From assembly GCA_030550075.1 (NCBI GenBank), contig JAUQQB010000046.1, positions 1 through 12,254 on the forward strand: a stretch of DNA of 12,254 nt, written 5' to 3'. This stretch comes from Chloroflexota bacterium. GTDB lineage: Bacteria; Chloroflexota; Anaerolineae; Thermoflexales; Thermoflexaceae. Below, one piece after another: positions 6,057 to 12,254 of this stretch (the first letter of the stretch is position 1; the number at the start of each line of letters is the position of its first letter). A model generated the notes under the pieces. That model saw only the letters and a list, made by a program, of their open reading frames with translations. It searched no databases and was not told the origin of the DNA. Position numbers and translations under genes: made by a program.

Positions 6057-6081
6057 CAGGGGCACTGCTCTCAGTGTCCTG
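6057..6081. terminator. Hairpin between the convergent antiporter and herA genes
   Basis: CAGGGGCACTG (6057-6067) pairs with CAGTGTCCTG (6072-6081) with one bulge and one G-U around a CTCT loop. It is located between convergent genes, as expected for a shared terminator, but T-tracts are poor. Confidence 0.45.
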
Positions 6082-6160
6082 CCTGCCATATTTGGCTCAG
6101 CCACTGAATGAGAGACTCGAAGGAGATCGGACTGTGCCGGATGTCGGGATCATCCCAGCT

Positions 6161-7987
6161 TCAGGTCTGTGATACATCCTTCCAGCCATTGGCCTCCAAA
6201 AATTCCTGGACTGTGTTAAACGCGTTAAAGAAAAGGGGCGTTCCGGCAAAGGAGAGAGGAGAGACCGGGCCATGGGTCATAAAGGAATACTCCCGGGAGC
6301 CCGGATCAAAGGCCGAGTGTGGATCCCGGAATAACTGGTAGAGGTCCAGAGCCTTGCCACGGCCTCCGACTAGTTCGCTTAACGCACGGAACTCCTGTCC
6401 CATCCCCAGGCCGAATCCGAAGAAGAAGATACGCAGTTGATCAATGATGCCCCGATGCAGACTGGAAAGGGTCTGGCTGATGAACATCCAGCCCACGCCG
6501 TATTTACGGGTTGTGCGAGCCGAGTCAATCAACAGGTCCCGAATCGCCTTCTTTTCTGGATTTTCGGGATCTTCCCGCGGAGCCAAGCGATGGGCTTCGT
6601 CCATCAGAACCAGTGTGTTGAGACTTCGGCTCTCCCGGTATGCAGCTTCCGCTGCCCGTTGGATCCCTTCCAGCAGTCGCTTGACCACCAGCGCCTGAAT
6701 CGTCTCAGTCCAGAAGATCGCCGGTTCTTTCTCTTCAGTTCCACCCACACCTCCAAATAGGGGAAGCCCCGCCAGGTCGCCACTTATCTGCTTCATCTGC
6801 TCGCTGGAGAGGTCAATCACCATCAAAGGCCGAGCTTCCTTTTGTGGAGTCAGTAGCCGATATAGCAGACCATCTACCTTGTGGGCATCTTTTCGGTCTT
6901 CGCAGAACAGCCAAGCCACAGGTCTCCAGTATCGCGCATAGAATTCCTCGCGCTTAGCGGCGCGGTACATGGACTGAAAGCGCTCTCGCGATGCTTCAGA
7001 ACGGTAGAACACCATCTGGACCTGTTCATTCCCCAGCAGGCTCCATGCAATGTTAAAAGCGCTGAGCGTGTGGAGATTGGACAAACTAACACCTTGCCGC
7101 TGGAGTCGGTCGGCCAGAGCCCTGCACGCCAGTTCACGATTCTCACCTTTCGGAACGCTCAGCTGCTCAAAGAACGGGGATTCGTAGAGAATCTGCGCGA
7201 AAAGCTCCCAACGATCCAGCACCAAATCCCTCACGCCCACCACCTGGAACGGCTTACGCAAGCGCTCCAGCACCCCTTTCATCGGAAGCCGGAACGCTCC
7301 GGTGGGTTCCCCTCGCAGGTCCTTCGCGAACTCCCCCTGGGGGTCCAGAGCCAGCAACGCCATCTGAGGGTATCGGGCATAGGCCAGGAGGATCATCTTA
7401 GCCAGCACGGACTTCCCCGAGCCGGTCTTGCCGAAGATGCCCAGATGATAGGCTTCCCCAGCGCCGTCGGGACCGCTGTCAAAATGCTTGAACCAGAGAG
7501 GCAATTTGGGGGTAGAGCCATAGACCCGACCCAGGTAAAACAACTGCGCCCGATATGGGGCCAGGAGGGCCTCCAGGACGTCATCGTTCACCAGGTGAAC
7601 AGGGGTGCCAGTGGCCGGGACAGTTCCCAAAATGCTGGGACGGTAATTGTTCCCGTCCCGACAGAACACCGCGCTGACAATCATTTCGCCCTGGTGGGTG
7701 TCCTGTCGTTCGCTCACCGCATCCACCCGCCCCCGCTGGCGGATGAGGCTTCGCATCGTCGGATCCTCATGCCAGACGTTCCGTAGAGTGACTTCAGTGA
7801 TCTGGCCCAACGCATAGTGGCTTTTGCCATCCTGCTGGAACTGGAAAAGGGCGAGTTCGCCCACCAGCTTCCGGTTCACTGCGCTGCCCAGGATGTCCAA
7901 GGCCAATTCCGAGGTGGATGAAGGGGAGCCGACCACCCCAATGCGTTCGGTCTGGTCGATCAATCGGTCTAGATTGTGTTCACTCAT
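6161..7987 (-). CDS. herA: HerA-family hexameric DNA-translocase ATPase
   Basis: HerA is a ring ATPase of the FtsK/HerA class that pumps DNA and works with the NurA nuclease in DNA-end resection; related proteins power several defence systems. The minus-strand frame opens at 8014, but I choose the ATG at 7987 because GGAGG stands seven bases before it and it does not overlap nurA. Numbered from there (608 residues): an N-terminal HAS-barrel-like domain (~13-95, with VGELALFQFQ and GKSHYALGQITEV), Walker A GKTGSGKS (186-193), DPQGEF (217-222), Walker B LVLMDEAH (459-466), and SARTTRKYGVGWMFISQ (489-505) with the probable arginine finger and sensor. The last ~70 residues form the usual C-terminal brace. 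It is the last gene of the three-gene operon, 16 bases after the nurA stop. It is longer than typical archaeal HerA (~500), with an insertion of about 200 residues between Walker A and B. Function in repair versus defence is open. Confidence 0.9.
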   Translation of the reverse strand: MSEHNLDRLIDQTERIGVVGSPSSTSELALDILGSAVNRKLVGELALFQFQQDGKSHYALGQITEVTLRNVWHEDPTMRSLIRQRGRVDAVSERQDTHQGEMIVSAVFCRDGNNYRPSILGTVPATGTPVHLVNDDVLEALLAPYRAQLFYLGRVYGSTPKLPLWFKHFDSGPDGAGEAYHLGIFGKTGSGKSVLAKMILLAYARYPQMALLALDPQGEFAKDLRGEPTGAFRLPMKGVLERLRKPFQVVGVRDLVLDRWELFAQILYESPFFEQLSVPKGENRELACRALADRLQRQGVSLSNLHTLSAFNIAWSLLGNEQVQMVFYRSEASRERFQSMYRAAKREEFYARYWRPVAWLFCEDRKDAHKVDGLLYRLLTPQKEARPLMVIDLSSEQMKQISGDLAGLPLFGGVGGTEEKEPAIFWTETIQALVVKRLLEGIQRAAEAAYRESRSLNTLVLMDEAHRLAPREDPENPEKKAIRDLLIDSARTTRKYGVGWMFISQTLSSLHRGIIDQLRIFFFGFGLGMGQEFRALSELVGGRGKALDLYQLFRDPHSAFDPGSREYSFMTHGPVSPLSFAGTPLFFNAFNTVQEFLEANGWKDVSQT

Positions 7988-8003
7988 CCTCTCACCTCCA
8001 GCA

Positions 8004-9155
8004 TTATCGGCCACTCTCGGTGCGGTAGCCGTGAAGGTTCAGGAAGACATCGTTCAGATCTCCGGCGTAGGTCTCTGCCAGCCGTTGGCCAGTGATCTGA
8101 CGCAGGGTGGGCATCGCCCGGCCCAGGTGTTTCACCATTCGATCCGCCAGGTAGAGGGGATAGGGTTCCAGCATCCCGGGCGCGCCGCACTGGTAGTGAA
8201 GGGCCTGGATAACTCCTGCCAGCCGCGCCGCGTTCTCCGGAATGGAGCGACTCATCTCCAGCCGGACTGCAGGCAGCCAGCCTCGGGGCCGGTAGTAGGC
8301 CACCCGCACGTCGCTTAGCAACTGAATGATTTCAGCCCGCAACGCCTCTGCATGAGCACGGCTTTTCTCTGGAAGCGGATTCAGATTAATGTGCCATGGT
8401 TGACGGGGCGGCTCCAGCGGCTGAGGCACCGTGAACTCTCCTGGCTCCAGCAGAGTGGTCAGCATCGCCCGGTCGTCCACCCGCTGCGACCAGCCCAGTT
8501 GTTTGCCGAGTTCCCGTCGGACAGAGTACTTGGGCACAGCAACCCATGCCCGGTCCGTCCGGCCGGCCCTCAGGATATCCCGATAAGCAGCCAAGTAGCC
8601 TTCTACGTGCTTCAGAAGGTAACCTGTCAGATAGAGGGTCGGAGCCTCCAGAGCACGGTTCATAGCCTGGTTAAAGTAGATGAGCGGGGTTGTCAGAGAG
8701 CCATCCAGGAAAACCACGTCATGGGGAGCCTGAGCGGCCAGTTCCAGCTCCATGCCGATCATGATCGCCCGGGCCAGAGTGCCGGTTTCCTCCTCGTGCC
8801 CCTCAGTCGCCACGTAAGCCCGGTGTCGAGGCTCTGGCCAGTAGCGGGTCTCGGAGGGAGGCGTCAACCCTTCCACCGCGACCGCCACCACCGCAACCAG
8901 ATCGGTGGCGATCAACCGTTCCACCGCGTAGGCGCCATCCACACCGCAGGTGGTGGGAACAGGAACGGCGGGGAGGTCCCCTTCGCGCTGTAGAAAACCC
9001 TTTCGCTCAAGGGCTTCCCGGCCCTCCCAACGCGCCTGACGCATGGCCTCAAGATCTTCCCGAATACGCTGGCTGAGCTGCCCCGATTGGGCCAGGAGTT
9101 CCTCAACCAACGCCGCCGGAAGCTCGGCGAAGGGACGCTTATGCTCATTCCCCAT
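8004..9155 (-). CDS. nurA: NurA-domain nuclease
   Basis: NurA is a Mn-dependent 5'-3' exonuclease/endonuclease with an RNase H-like fold that docks on the HerA ring and degrades DNA fed to it. The 383-residue sequence shows the first acidic motif GVDGAY (71-76; D73) followed by a hydrophobic strand. The second strand VVFLDGSL has D151, and VAVPKYS (205-211) and the C-terminal PYPLYLADRMVKHL (331-344, D338 with H343) match the later conserved blocks. These are positions where NurA proteins carry their metal ligands and basic residue, so it looks catalytically intact. The N-terminus (1-65) is a charged, probably helical region. Its ATG is only 3 bases beyond the stop of the DUF4338 gene, and the ribosome-binding site (GAGGGA) lies inside that gene. 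herA follows 16 bases after. The pair is secure by both motif and adjacency. Confidence 0.9.
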   Translation of the reverse strand: MGNEHKRPFAELPAALVEELLAQSGQLSQRIREDLEAMRQARWEGREALERKGFLQREGDLPAVPVPTTCGVDGAYAVERLIATDLVAVVAVAVEGLTPPSETRYWPEPRHRAYVATEGHEEETGTLARAIMIGMELELAAQAPHDVVFLDGSLTTPLIYFNQAMNRALEAPTLYLTGYLLKHVEGYLAAYRDILRAGRTDRAWVAVPKYSVRRELGKQLGWSQRVDDRAMLTTLLEPGEFTVPQPLEPPRQPWHINLNPLPEKSRAHAEALRAEIIQLLSDVRVAYYRPRGWLPAVRLEMSRSIPENAARLAGVIQALHYQCGAPGMLEPYPLYLADRMVKHLGRAMPTLRQITGQRLAETYAGDLNDVFLNLHGYRTESGR

Positions 9156-9158
9156 CGG

Positions 9159-10316
9159 CTATCCCTCATCCACCAGAATGAGTTCCAGCAGTCGTTCTCT
9201 CCGCCACTCCCGCCATCGCTCCACCCGGCGGGCTCTGGGAAGCAACCACCGCTCCCGCCAGTAGGCTATCAGATCCGCGAAAGGAAGATCCCGATATCGA
9301 GGCTTCCTCGTTCGGCCCTCCATATAGTCTTTCAGGTTATGGATCAGCGGGAACAGGAACGCCTCCCGCCGGAGCGTGTGCCGTAGCAGCGCCTTTGAGA
9401 AGCCCAGCCGCTCCAGCGCCCGGACACATGTCTGCCACTTAATGCGCGGCCCCACCCCATATCCTCCCCGGGTGGAAATCCCCAGCGCCTCCAGGTATTG
9501 CCGGAACAGGGGATAAAGGGGCTCAAGGTGGAAGGTCCCGTATCCCTCCGTATCCCCTAGGGAGATCGCAATGGGCTCGCCTTTCACCTTCAGGCGATTA
9601 TAGAGACTGGAACGGCCATAGGCGCTGGTAGTCGTCAGCGCCACCAGGTGGGGCGGAAGCACCCGCCCCTCCATTTCCGTAGGGCGTCCCGCATATCGGC
9701 GACGGTAGCTCTCCCGGACTTCGTTGGACGCTGCCGCCAGCGCGACCAGCTTGCCGCCCAGGAGATCACTGTATGGGGGGAGGGCGCCCAGCACATAAAT
9801 ATCCATGGTCTGGTTGACCAGCTCGATCTTTCGACCCGGAGGGAACTGAAACAACCGATCCCGGGGCGGGAAGGAAAGCGGCGGCGACTGAAGGCCCAGG
9901 ATGCCCATGAGAAAAGGATATCCTTCCAGACCGCGGTGACCTTCATCCAGCAGCAGGAAGCGGAGCCTTCGCCCAAAACCTTTCGAGTAAGGAAGGGACC
10001 AGGTGAGCCTAGCCAGGCGGAAGAGATCCGCCTGCCAGGGTTCCGTGACTTCCACGAGGACCGGTTGGATCACCTCGGGGAGAATGCATCTCCCATCCGC
10101 GAAATATGGGGAAAGACGGGGCCACTGGCGTTTGATCCAATCCAGATGGGATCGTAAAGCGAGGCGACGAGCATGCTCATGAAGTTGGCGAAGCAGCGCC
10201 TTCTCCCCGTGGCCATTCAGGGTCAGGGTGGCGCTTTCCGGGTTCACCATGAAGCCCAGAGCGCGCAGGTGCTCGAGGACATACGTTCGCAAATCCTCCG
10301 CCGAAATCATCTCCAC
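9159..10316 (-). CDS. DUF4338 / DruA-family protein
   Basis: This 385-residue protein resembles DUF4338 (PF14236), the family of DruA from Druantia anti-phage systems; its biochemical activity is unknown. Points of resemblance: LRFLLLDEGHRGLEGYPF then GILGLQSP (118-145), RDRLFQFP (152-159), a VNQTMDIYVLGALPPYSDLLGGKL region (167-190) and LTTTSAYGRSSLYNRLK (227-243). GDTEGYGTFH (254-263) and an arginine-rich C-terminus (339-375) follow. The start is a GTG at 10316 with AAGGAGG seven bases upstream; an ATG at 10310 is a weaker alternative. It is the first gene of the operon, coupled to nurA by a 3-base gap. That tight coupling suggests a shared complex or at least co-regulation. The family call rests on remembered motifs, not on a profile search. 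Some DUF4338 proteins sit near or in mobile elements, so a transposition-related role is an alternative. Confidence 0.75.
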   Translation of the reverse strand: MEMISAEDLRTYVLEHLRALGFMVNPESATLTLNGHGEKALLRQLHEHARRLALRSHLDWIKRQWPRLSPYFADGRCILPEVIQPVLVEVTEPWQADLFRLARLTWSLPYSKGFGRRLRFLLLDEGHRGLEGYPFLMGILGLQSPPLSFPPRDRLFQFPPGRKIELVNQTMDIYVLGALPPYSDLLGGKLVALAAASNEVRESYRRRYAGRPTEMEGRVLPPHLVALTTTSAYGRSSLYNRLKVKGEPIAISLGDTEGYGTFHLEPLYPLFRQYLEALGISTRGGYGVGPRIKWQTCVRALERLGFSKALLRHTLRREAFLFPLIHNLKDYMEGRTRKPRYRDLPFADLIAYWRERWLLPRARRVERWREWRRERLLELILVDEG

Positions 10317-10582
10317 CCCTTATCCTCCTTCGCTACATAAACCTGGAGGAGGACGCGGAAGAGCTCGCGGTGGCCGGAACCTGGTCCTCCCTCACCTTCA
10401 CAGCCTTTCAGGCCACAGAAAGAGAGGGACGCAAAGGTTTCCTCCCAATGGGGAGAATTCTGGAAGCAACCCATCCTGCCTAGAAAGTCCCGACCTATAA
10501 GCAATTATGCCAGCAGTCATCCCAAAAGGCGATAAGCCCATGACACAGAGGGGTTATCCATTCCCGCCTTGGCCTGAACTGG
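10317..10582. other. Intergenic region upstream of the DUF4338-nurA-herA operon
   Basis: These 266 bases must hold the promoter of the operon if it is not read from the HAD gene. On the minus strand there are AT-rich patches CATAAT (10505-10510) and TATAGG (near 10494-10499), but neither has a convincing -35 partner. A copy of the CAGCC-TTC-GGCC repeat lies at 10400-10419. A 65-codon frame here starting at TTG overlaps that repeat and is not accepted as a gene. Confidence 0.45.
10400..10419. repeat. Second copy of the CAGCC-TTC-GGCC hairpin repeat
   Basis: Reads as CAGCCYTTCRGGCCRYAG with the copy at 4272-4291 (14 of 20 identical, all differences transitions). A pyrimidine-rich arm (about 10385-10399) and a purine-rich arm (10418-10430) flank it and can pair imperfectly, as in the other copy. 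Confidence 0.45.
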
Positions 10583-11242
10583 TTAATAGAAGCGCTCGAT
10601 GGGCCACCCGCGTTGCTGGGCCAGCCGCCTCAGGCGGGGATCCGGGTTCACGGCGACCGGGTGGCCTACCCGCTCCAGGAGATAACGATCTGTGTAGCTG
10701 TCCGAATAAAAATAGCTCCGGGTCAGATCGATTCCCCGCCCCATCGCATAGCGTTCCACCCAGTAGACTTTGCCCGGGCCATAGCATGGGGGCTCCACCA
10801 CCCGCCCGGTGAGGCGCCCATCTACAACCTCCAGACGGGTGCACAGGTAATCCGGGATCTCCAGAACCTCCGCCAGCGGGCGCACCACGTATTCGGTGGC
10901 TGCGGAAACCAGGACGACCTGATCCCCCCGGGCGCGGTGCCAGGCGATCCGCTCCACCGCTCCGGGGGCGATGTAGGGCCGCACCCACTCCTCAAACCAC
11001 CGGCGGGTCTCTTCCCGGAACGCTCGCTCATCCGTGCCGGCGATCATCGCCGTCAATTTCGCGCTGGCCCGGGGGAATTCCAGCAACCCCAGGTAATACC
11101 GCAAGGCCAGCCAGATAAACGTCCCCCACAGCGTCCAGGTCATCCGGCCGCTTCGACGCAGATAGCGCACCCATTGTCTCCCCGAGCTCACCGAAAGCAC
11201 GGTGTAGTCCATATCAAAGAAGGCAGCAATTGCCGTTTCCAT
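10583..11242 (-). CDS. HAD superfamily IB hydrolase (SerB-like phosphatase)
   Basis: A haloacid dehalogenase-type phosphatase of subfamily IB, the group of phosphoserine phosphatase and several lipid phosphatases. Motif I is FFDMDYTVL (8-16; D10 nucleophile, D12 acid/base), where the usual glycine of DxDGT is tyrosine. Motif II is LVSAAT (111-116; S113), the lysine of motif III is probably K158 (YGPGK), and the acidic motif YSDSYTDRYLL (179-189) holds D181 and D185. The cap begins after residue 20 and contains a hydrophobic stretch (~36-54, WTLWGTFIWLALRYYLGLL) that could contact or span the membrane. The 219-residue length is normal for the subfamily. ATG 11242 has GGAG eight bases upstream. 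It is not closely coupled to either neighbour. The substrate is unknown; phosphoserine or a lysophospholipid-type substrate are plausible. Confidence 0.85.
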   Translation of the reverse strand: METAIAAFFDMDYTVLSVSSGRQWVRYLRRSGRMTWTLWGTFIWLALRYYLGLLEFPRASAKLTAMIAGTDERAFREETRRWFEEWVRPYIAPGAVERIAWHRARGDQVVLVSAATEYVVRPLAEVLEIPDYLCTRLEVVDGRLTGRVVEPPCYGPGKVYWVERYAMGRGIDLTRSYFYSDSYTDRYLLERVGHPVAVNPDPRLRRLAQQRGWPIERFY

Positions 11243-11308
11243 GAGCTCTACTCCGGTCGAAGATCGCCTTGGAGGGGATGGCAGGCTTTTCCGTGCTGCC
11301 CCACCTGT

Positions 11309-11343
11309 GGTGAGCGGGGCTGCTGAGAACGGCCCCGCTCACC
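11309..11343. repeat. Conserved-loop hairpin (12-bp perfect stem)
   Basis: GGTGAGCGGGGC (11309-11320) pairs perfectly with 11332-11343 around an 11-base loop. On the minus strand its centre reads GGCCGTTCTCAGCAGCCC, 13 of 18 identical to the hairpin at 3398-3415 with only transitions between them. It lies between the PLP-enzyme and HAD genes, both on the minus strand, but has no T-tract. Confidence 0.6.
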
Positions 11344-11354
11344 TATTGGGATTA

Positions 11355-11443
11355 GGAGTTACGCCGTTCGGGGCCCGCGAGAAGGGAGGTGAAAGGGCCC
11401 CACCCCTCAAGACCCCCCAGGAGAAAACCAACTGCGTAACTCC
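11355..11443. mobile_element. MITE-like 89-bp unit with inverted terminal repeats
   Basis: GGAGTTACGCCGTT at the left end and, inverted, AACTGCGTAACTCC at the right end match at 13 of 14 bases. The inside holds an additional inverted repeat GGGGCCC/GGGCCCC (11370-11376 and 11395-11401). It is non-coding and sits 17 bases beyond the stop of the PLP enzyme. A solo copy of the same end occurs at 1989. No clear target-site duplication is visible. The parent element, if any, is unknown to me. Confidence 0.5.
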
Positions 11444-11460
11444 CAGGGATGATCCACCAG

Positions 11461-12254
11461 TTAAAAACCCCTCGCCTCGCGCCACATGCGGTCCAGCTCC
11501 GGGATGCGGGCCTGCTCCCGTTCCCACCACTCCGGATCCAGCTGGGCATCCAGTTCCTCCACCGTCTTCCCCTGCTGCTCGACCCAGGTGAAGTATTTGA
11601 GATTGTGCCACCGACGTCGGTTCTCCTGCGTCCCCTCCTGGATCCAGTCCAACCCCTGGCCGTGGAAGATATGAACCAGACGCACCGTGGCCTCCGTCTC
11701 ATCCATCGGCCCGTATTGGCGGATGAGCGCCGCCATCACCGATCGATAGCGCTCAATGTTATCGGTGGCAACGGTGAAAATGAGATCCTTTGGGCCGAAG
11801 CGATAGAACTTCGCCGTCTTGATGGCCCCCAGCACATTGGCGATCCCGCTGATGCCGAAGATCTGGGAAAGGCGCTGGATCTGTGCTTCGGGAATTCCCC
11901 AGCGGGCCAGCACCTTCCAGCCGGGCTCCTCGGTCAGAAGCTGCAGGCCCTTCTTGCACGAGAGATCATCGATACACATCAGGGCATCCATGTTCATCAC
12001 GTGATGGATCCAGGTGACATGTTTGTCGCCGATGCCCTGGATGTCGTGGACCCCGTAGCCGTTCATGTAAAGCGTGGGGCACTGGATCGGCTCCAGGCCG
12101 ACGATCCGGCATGTCGGCCACACCTGTTTCAGGCGATCGCCCGCGCCGATCGTCCCTGCCGAGCCCATGGCCGAGACGAAGGCAGCGACCCGACCGTTCC
12201 CGATTCCCTGCTGGTGGAGCTGGGCCGCCAGTTCGACAATGGTGTTCCCGGTCA
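11461..12254 (-). CDS. PLP-dependent enzyme, tryptophan-synthase-beta/cysteine-synthase fold (5' part missing)
   Basis: The window ends inside this minus-strand gene; the 263 visible residues are its C-terminal part. The visible stretch opens with TGNTIVELAAQLHQQG, the substrate/cofactor-loop style of fold type II PLP enzymes. FVSAMGSAGTIGAGDRL follows, a glycine-rich loop equivalent to the GTGGT-type phosphate-binding loop. After it come VGLEPIQCPTLYMNG, a histidine- and methionine-rich segment HVTWIHHVMNM, and a C-terminal extension rich in tryptophan and charged residues. The lysine that binds PLP must lie upstream, outside the window. An internal ATG at 12168 is not the start. The family is clear, but the exact reaction (cysteine or threonine synthase-like, or an amino-acid lyase) cannot be told, and the last ~80 residues are not typical of cysteine synthases. 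Confidence 0.75.
   Translation of the reverse strand, partial: TGNTIVELAAQLHQQGIGNGRVAAFVSAMGSAGTIGAGDRLKQVWPTCRIVGLEPIQCPTLYMNGYGVHDIQGIGDKHVTWIHHVMNMDALMCIDDLSCKKGLQLLTEEPGWKVLARWGIPEAQIQRLSQIFGISGIANVLGAIKTAKFYRFGPKDLIFTVATDNIERYRSVMAALIRQYGPMDETEATVRLVHIFHGQGLDWIQEGTQENRRRWHNLKYFTWVEQQGKTVEELDAQLDPEWWEREQARIPELDRMWREARGF

Noticed and set aside
6881..7786. 301-codon plus-strand frame inside herA
   Set aside because: Antisense shadow of herA; the real protein with clear Walker motifs is on the other strand.
7988..8014. Upstream ATG at 8014 as the herA start
   Set aside because: It would overlap the end of nurA by 11 bases and has no good ribosome-binding site, whereas the ATG at 7987 has GGAGG seven bases upstream.
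10307..10504. 65-codon minus-strand frame just before the DruA-like gene
   Set aside because: TTG start, no good ribosome-binding site, unusual composition, overlaps the hairpin repeat and the DruA-like start.
10613..11326. 237-codon plus-strand frame opposite the HAD gene
   Set aside because: Antisense to a gene with all HAD motifs, and it runs into the intergenic hairpin.
1..12254. CRISPR array, tRNA or rRNA genes
   Set aside because: No regularly spaced repeats and no cloverleaf- or rRNA-like sequence were found by reading; absence by eye is not proof.

Overview
The window reads as ordinary bacterial chromosome, about 60% GC by eye, from a lineage I would place in Chloroflexota (possibly a thermophile). 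That placement is an inference from protein style, from an archaeal-type HerA/NurA pair and from gene order; there is no rRNA to settle it. No tRNA, rRNA, CRISPR array or intact transposase gene was found.

Left part (1-4093, mostly + strand): the 3' end of rpmA (L27) overlaps rpmE (L31) by an ATGA, followed by a very strong intrinsic terminator. Then come tdk (thymidine kinase) and a hypoxanthine-type phosphoribosyltransferase (hpt). After a hairpin-rich convergent gap comes a minus-strand sugar-1-phosphate nucleotidylyltransferase, divergent from an adenine-type phosphoribosyltransferase. Both divergent genes have a TATAAT box just upstream. tdk, hpt and the apt-like gene form a nucleobase/nucleoside salvage neighbourhood.

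Middle (4094-6160, + strand): an intergenic stretch packed with three hairpins, a 116-residue membrane protein ending in a four-cysteine zinc-ribbon-like domain, a terminator, and a CPA2-type cation:proton antiporter without a cytosolic regulatory domain.

Right part (6161-12254, all minus strand). The highlight is a tight three-gene operon, transcribed right to left: a DUF4338/DruA-family protein (10316-9159), a NurA nuclease (9155-8004) and a HerA hexameric ATPase (7987-6161). HerA-NurA is the archaeal DNA-end resection motor/nuclease pair and is also recruited by phage-defence systems. DruA-family proteins are known from the Druantia anti-phage systems. The combination is the best candidate in the window for an undescribed defence or DNA-processing system. 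Beyond it lie a HAD-IB phosphatase-like gene and the 3' part of a PLP-dependent enzyme that runs off the window.

Intergenic regions carry small repeats: three copies of a GGAGTTACGC(A/C)GTT motif, two of them as inverted ends of an 89-bp MITE-like unit, and several hairpins that share a loop sequence while their stems differ.
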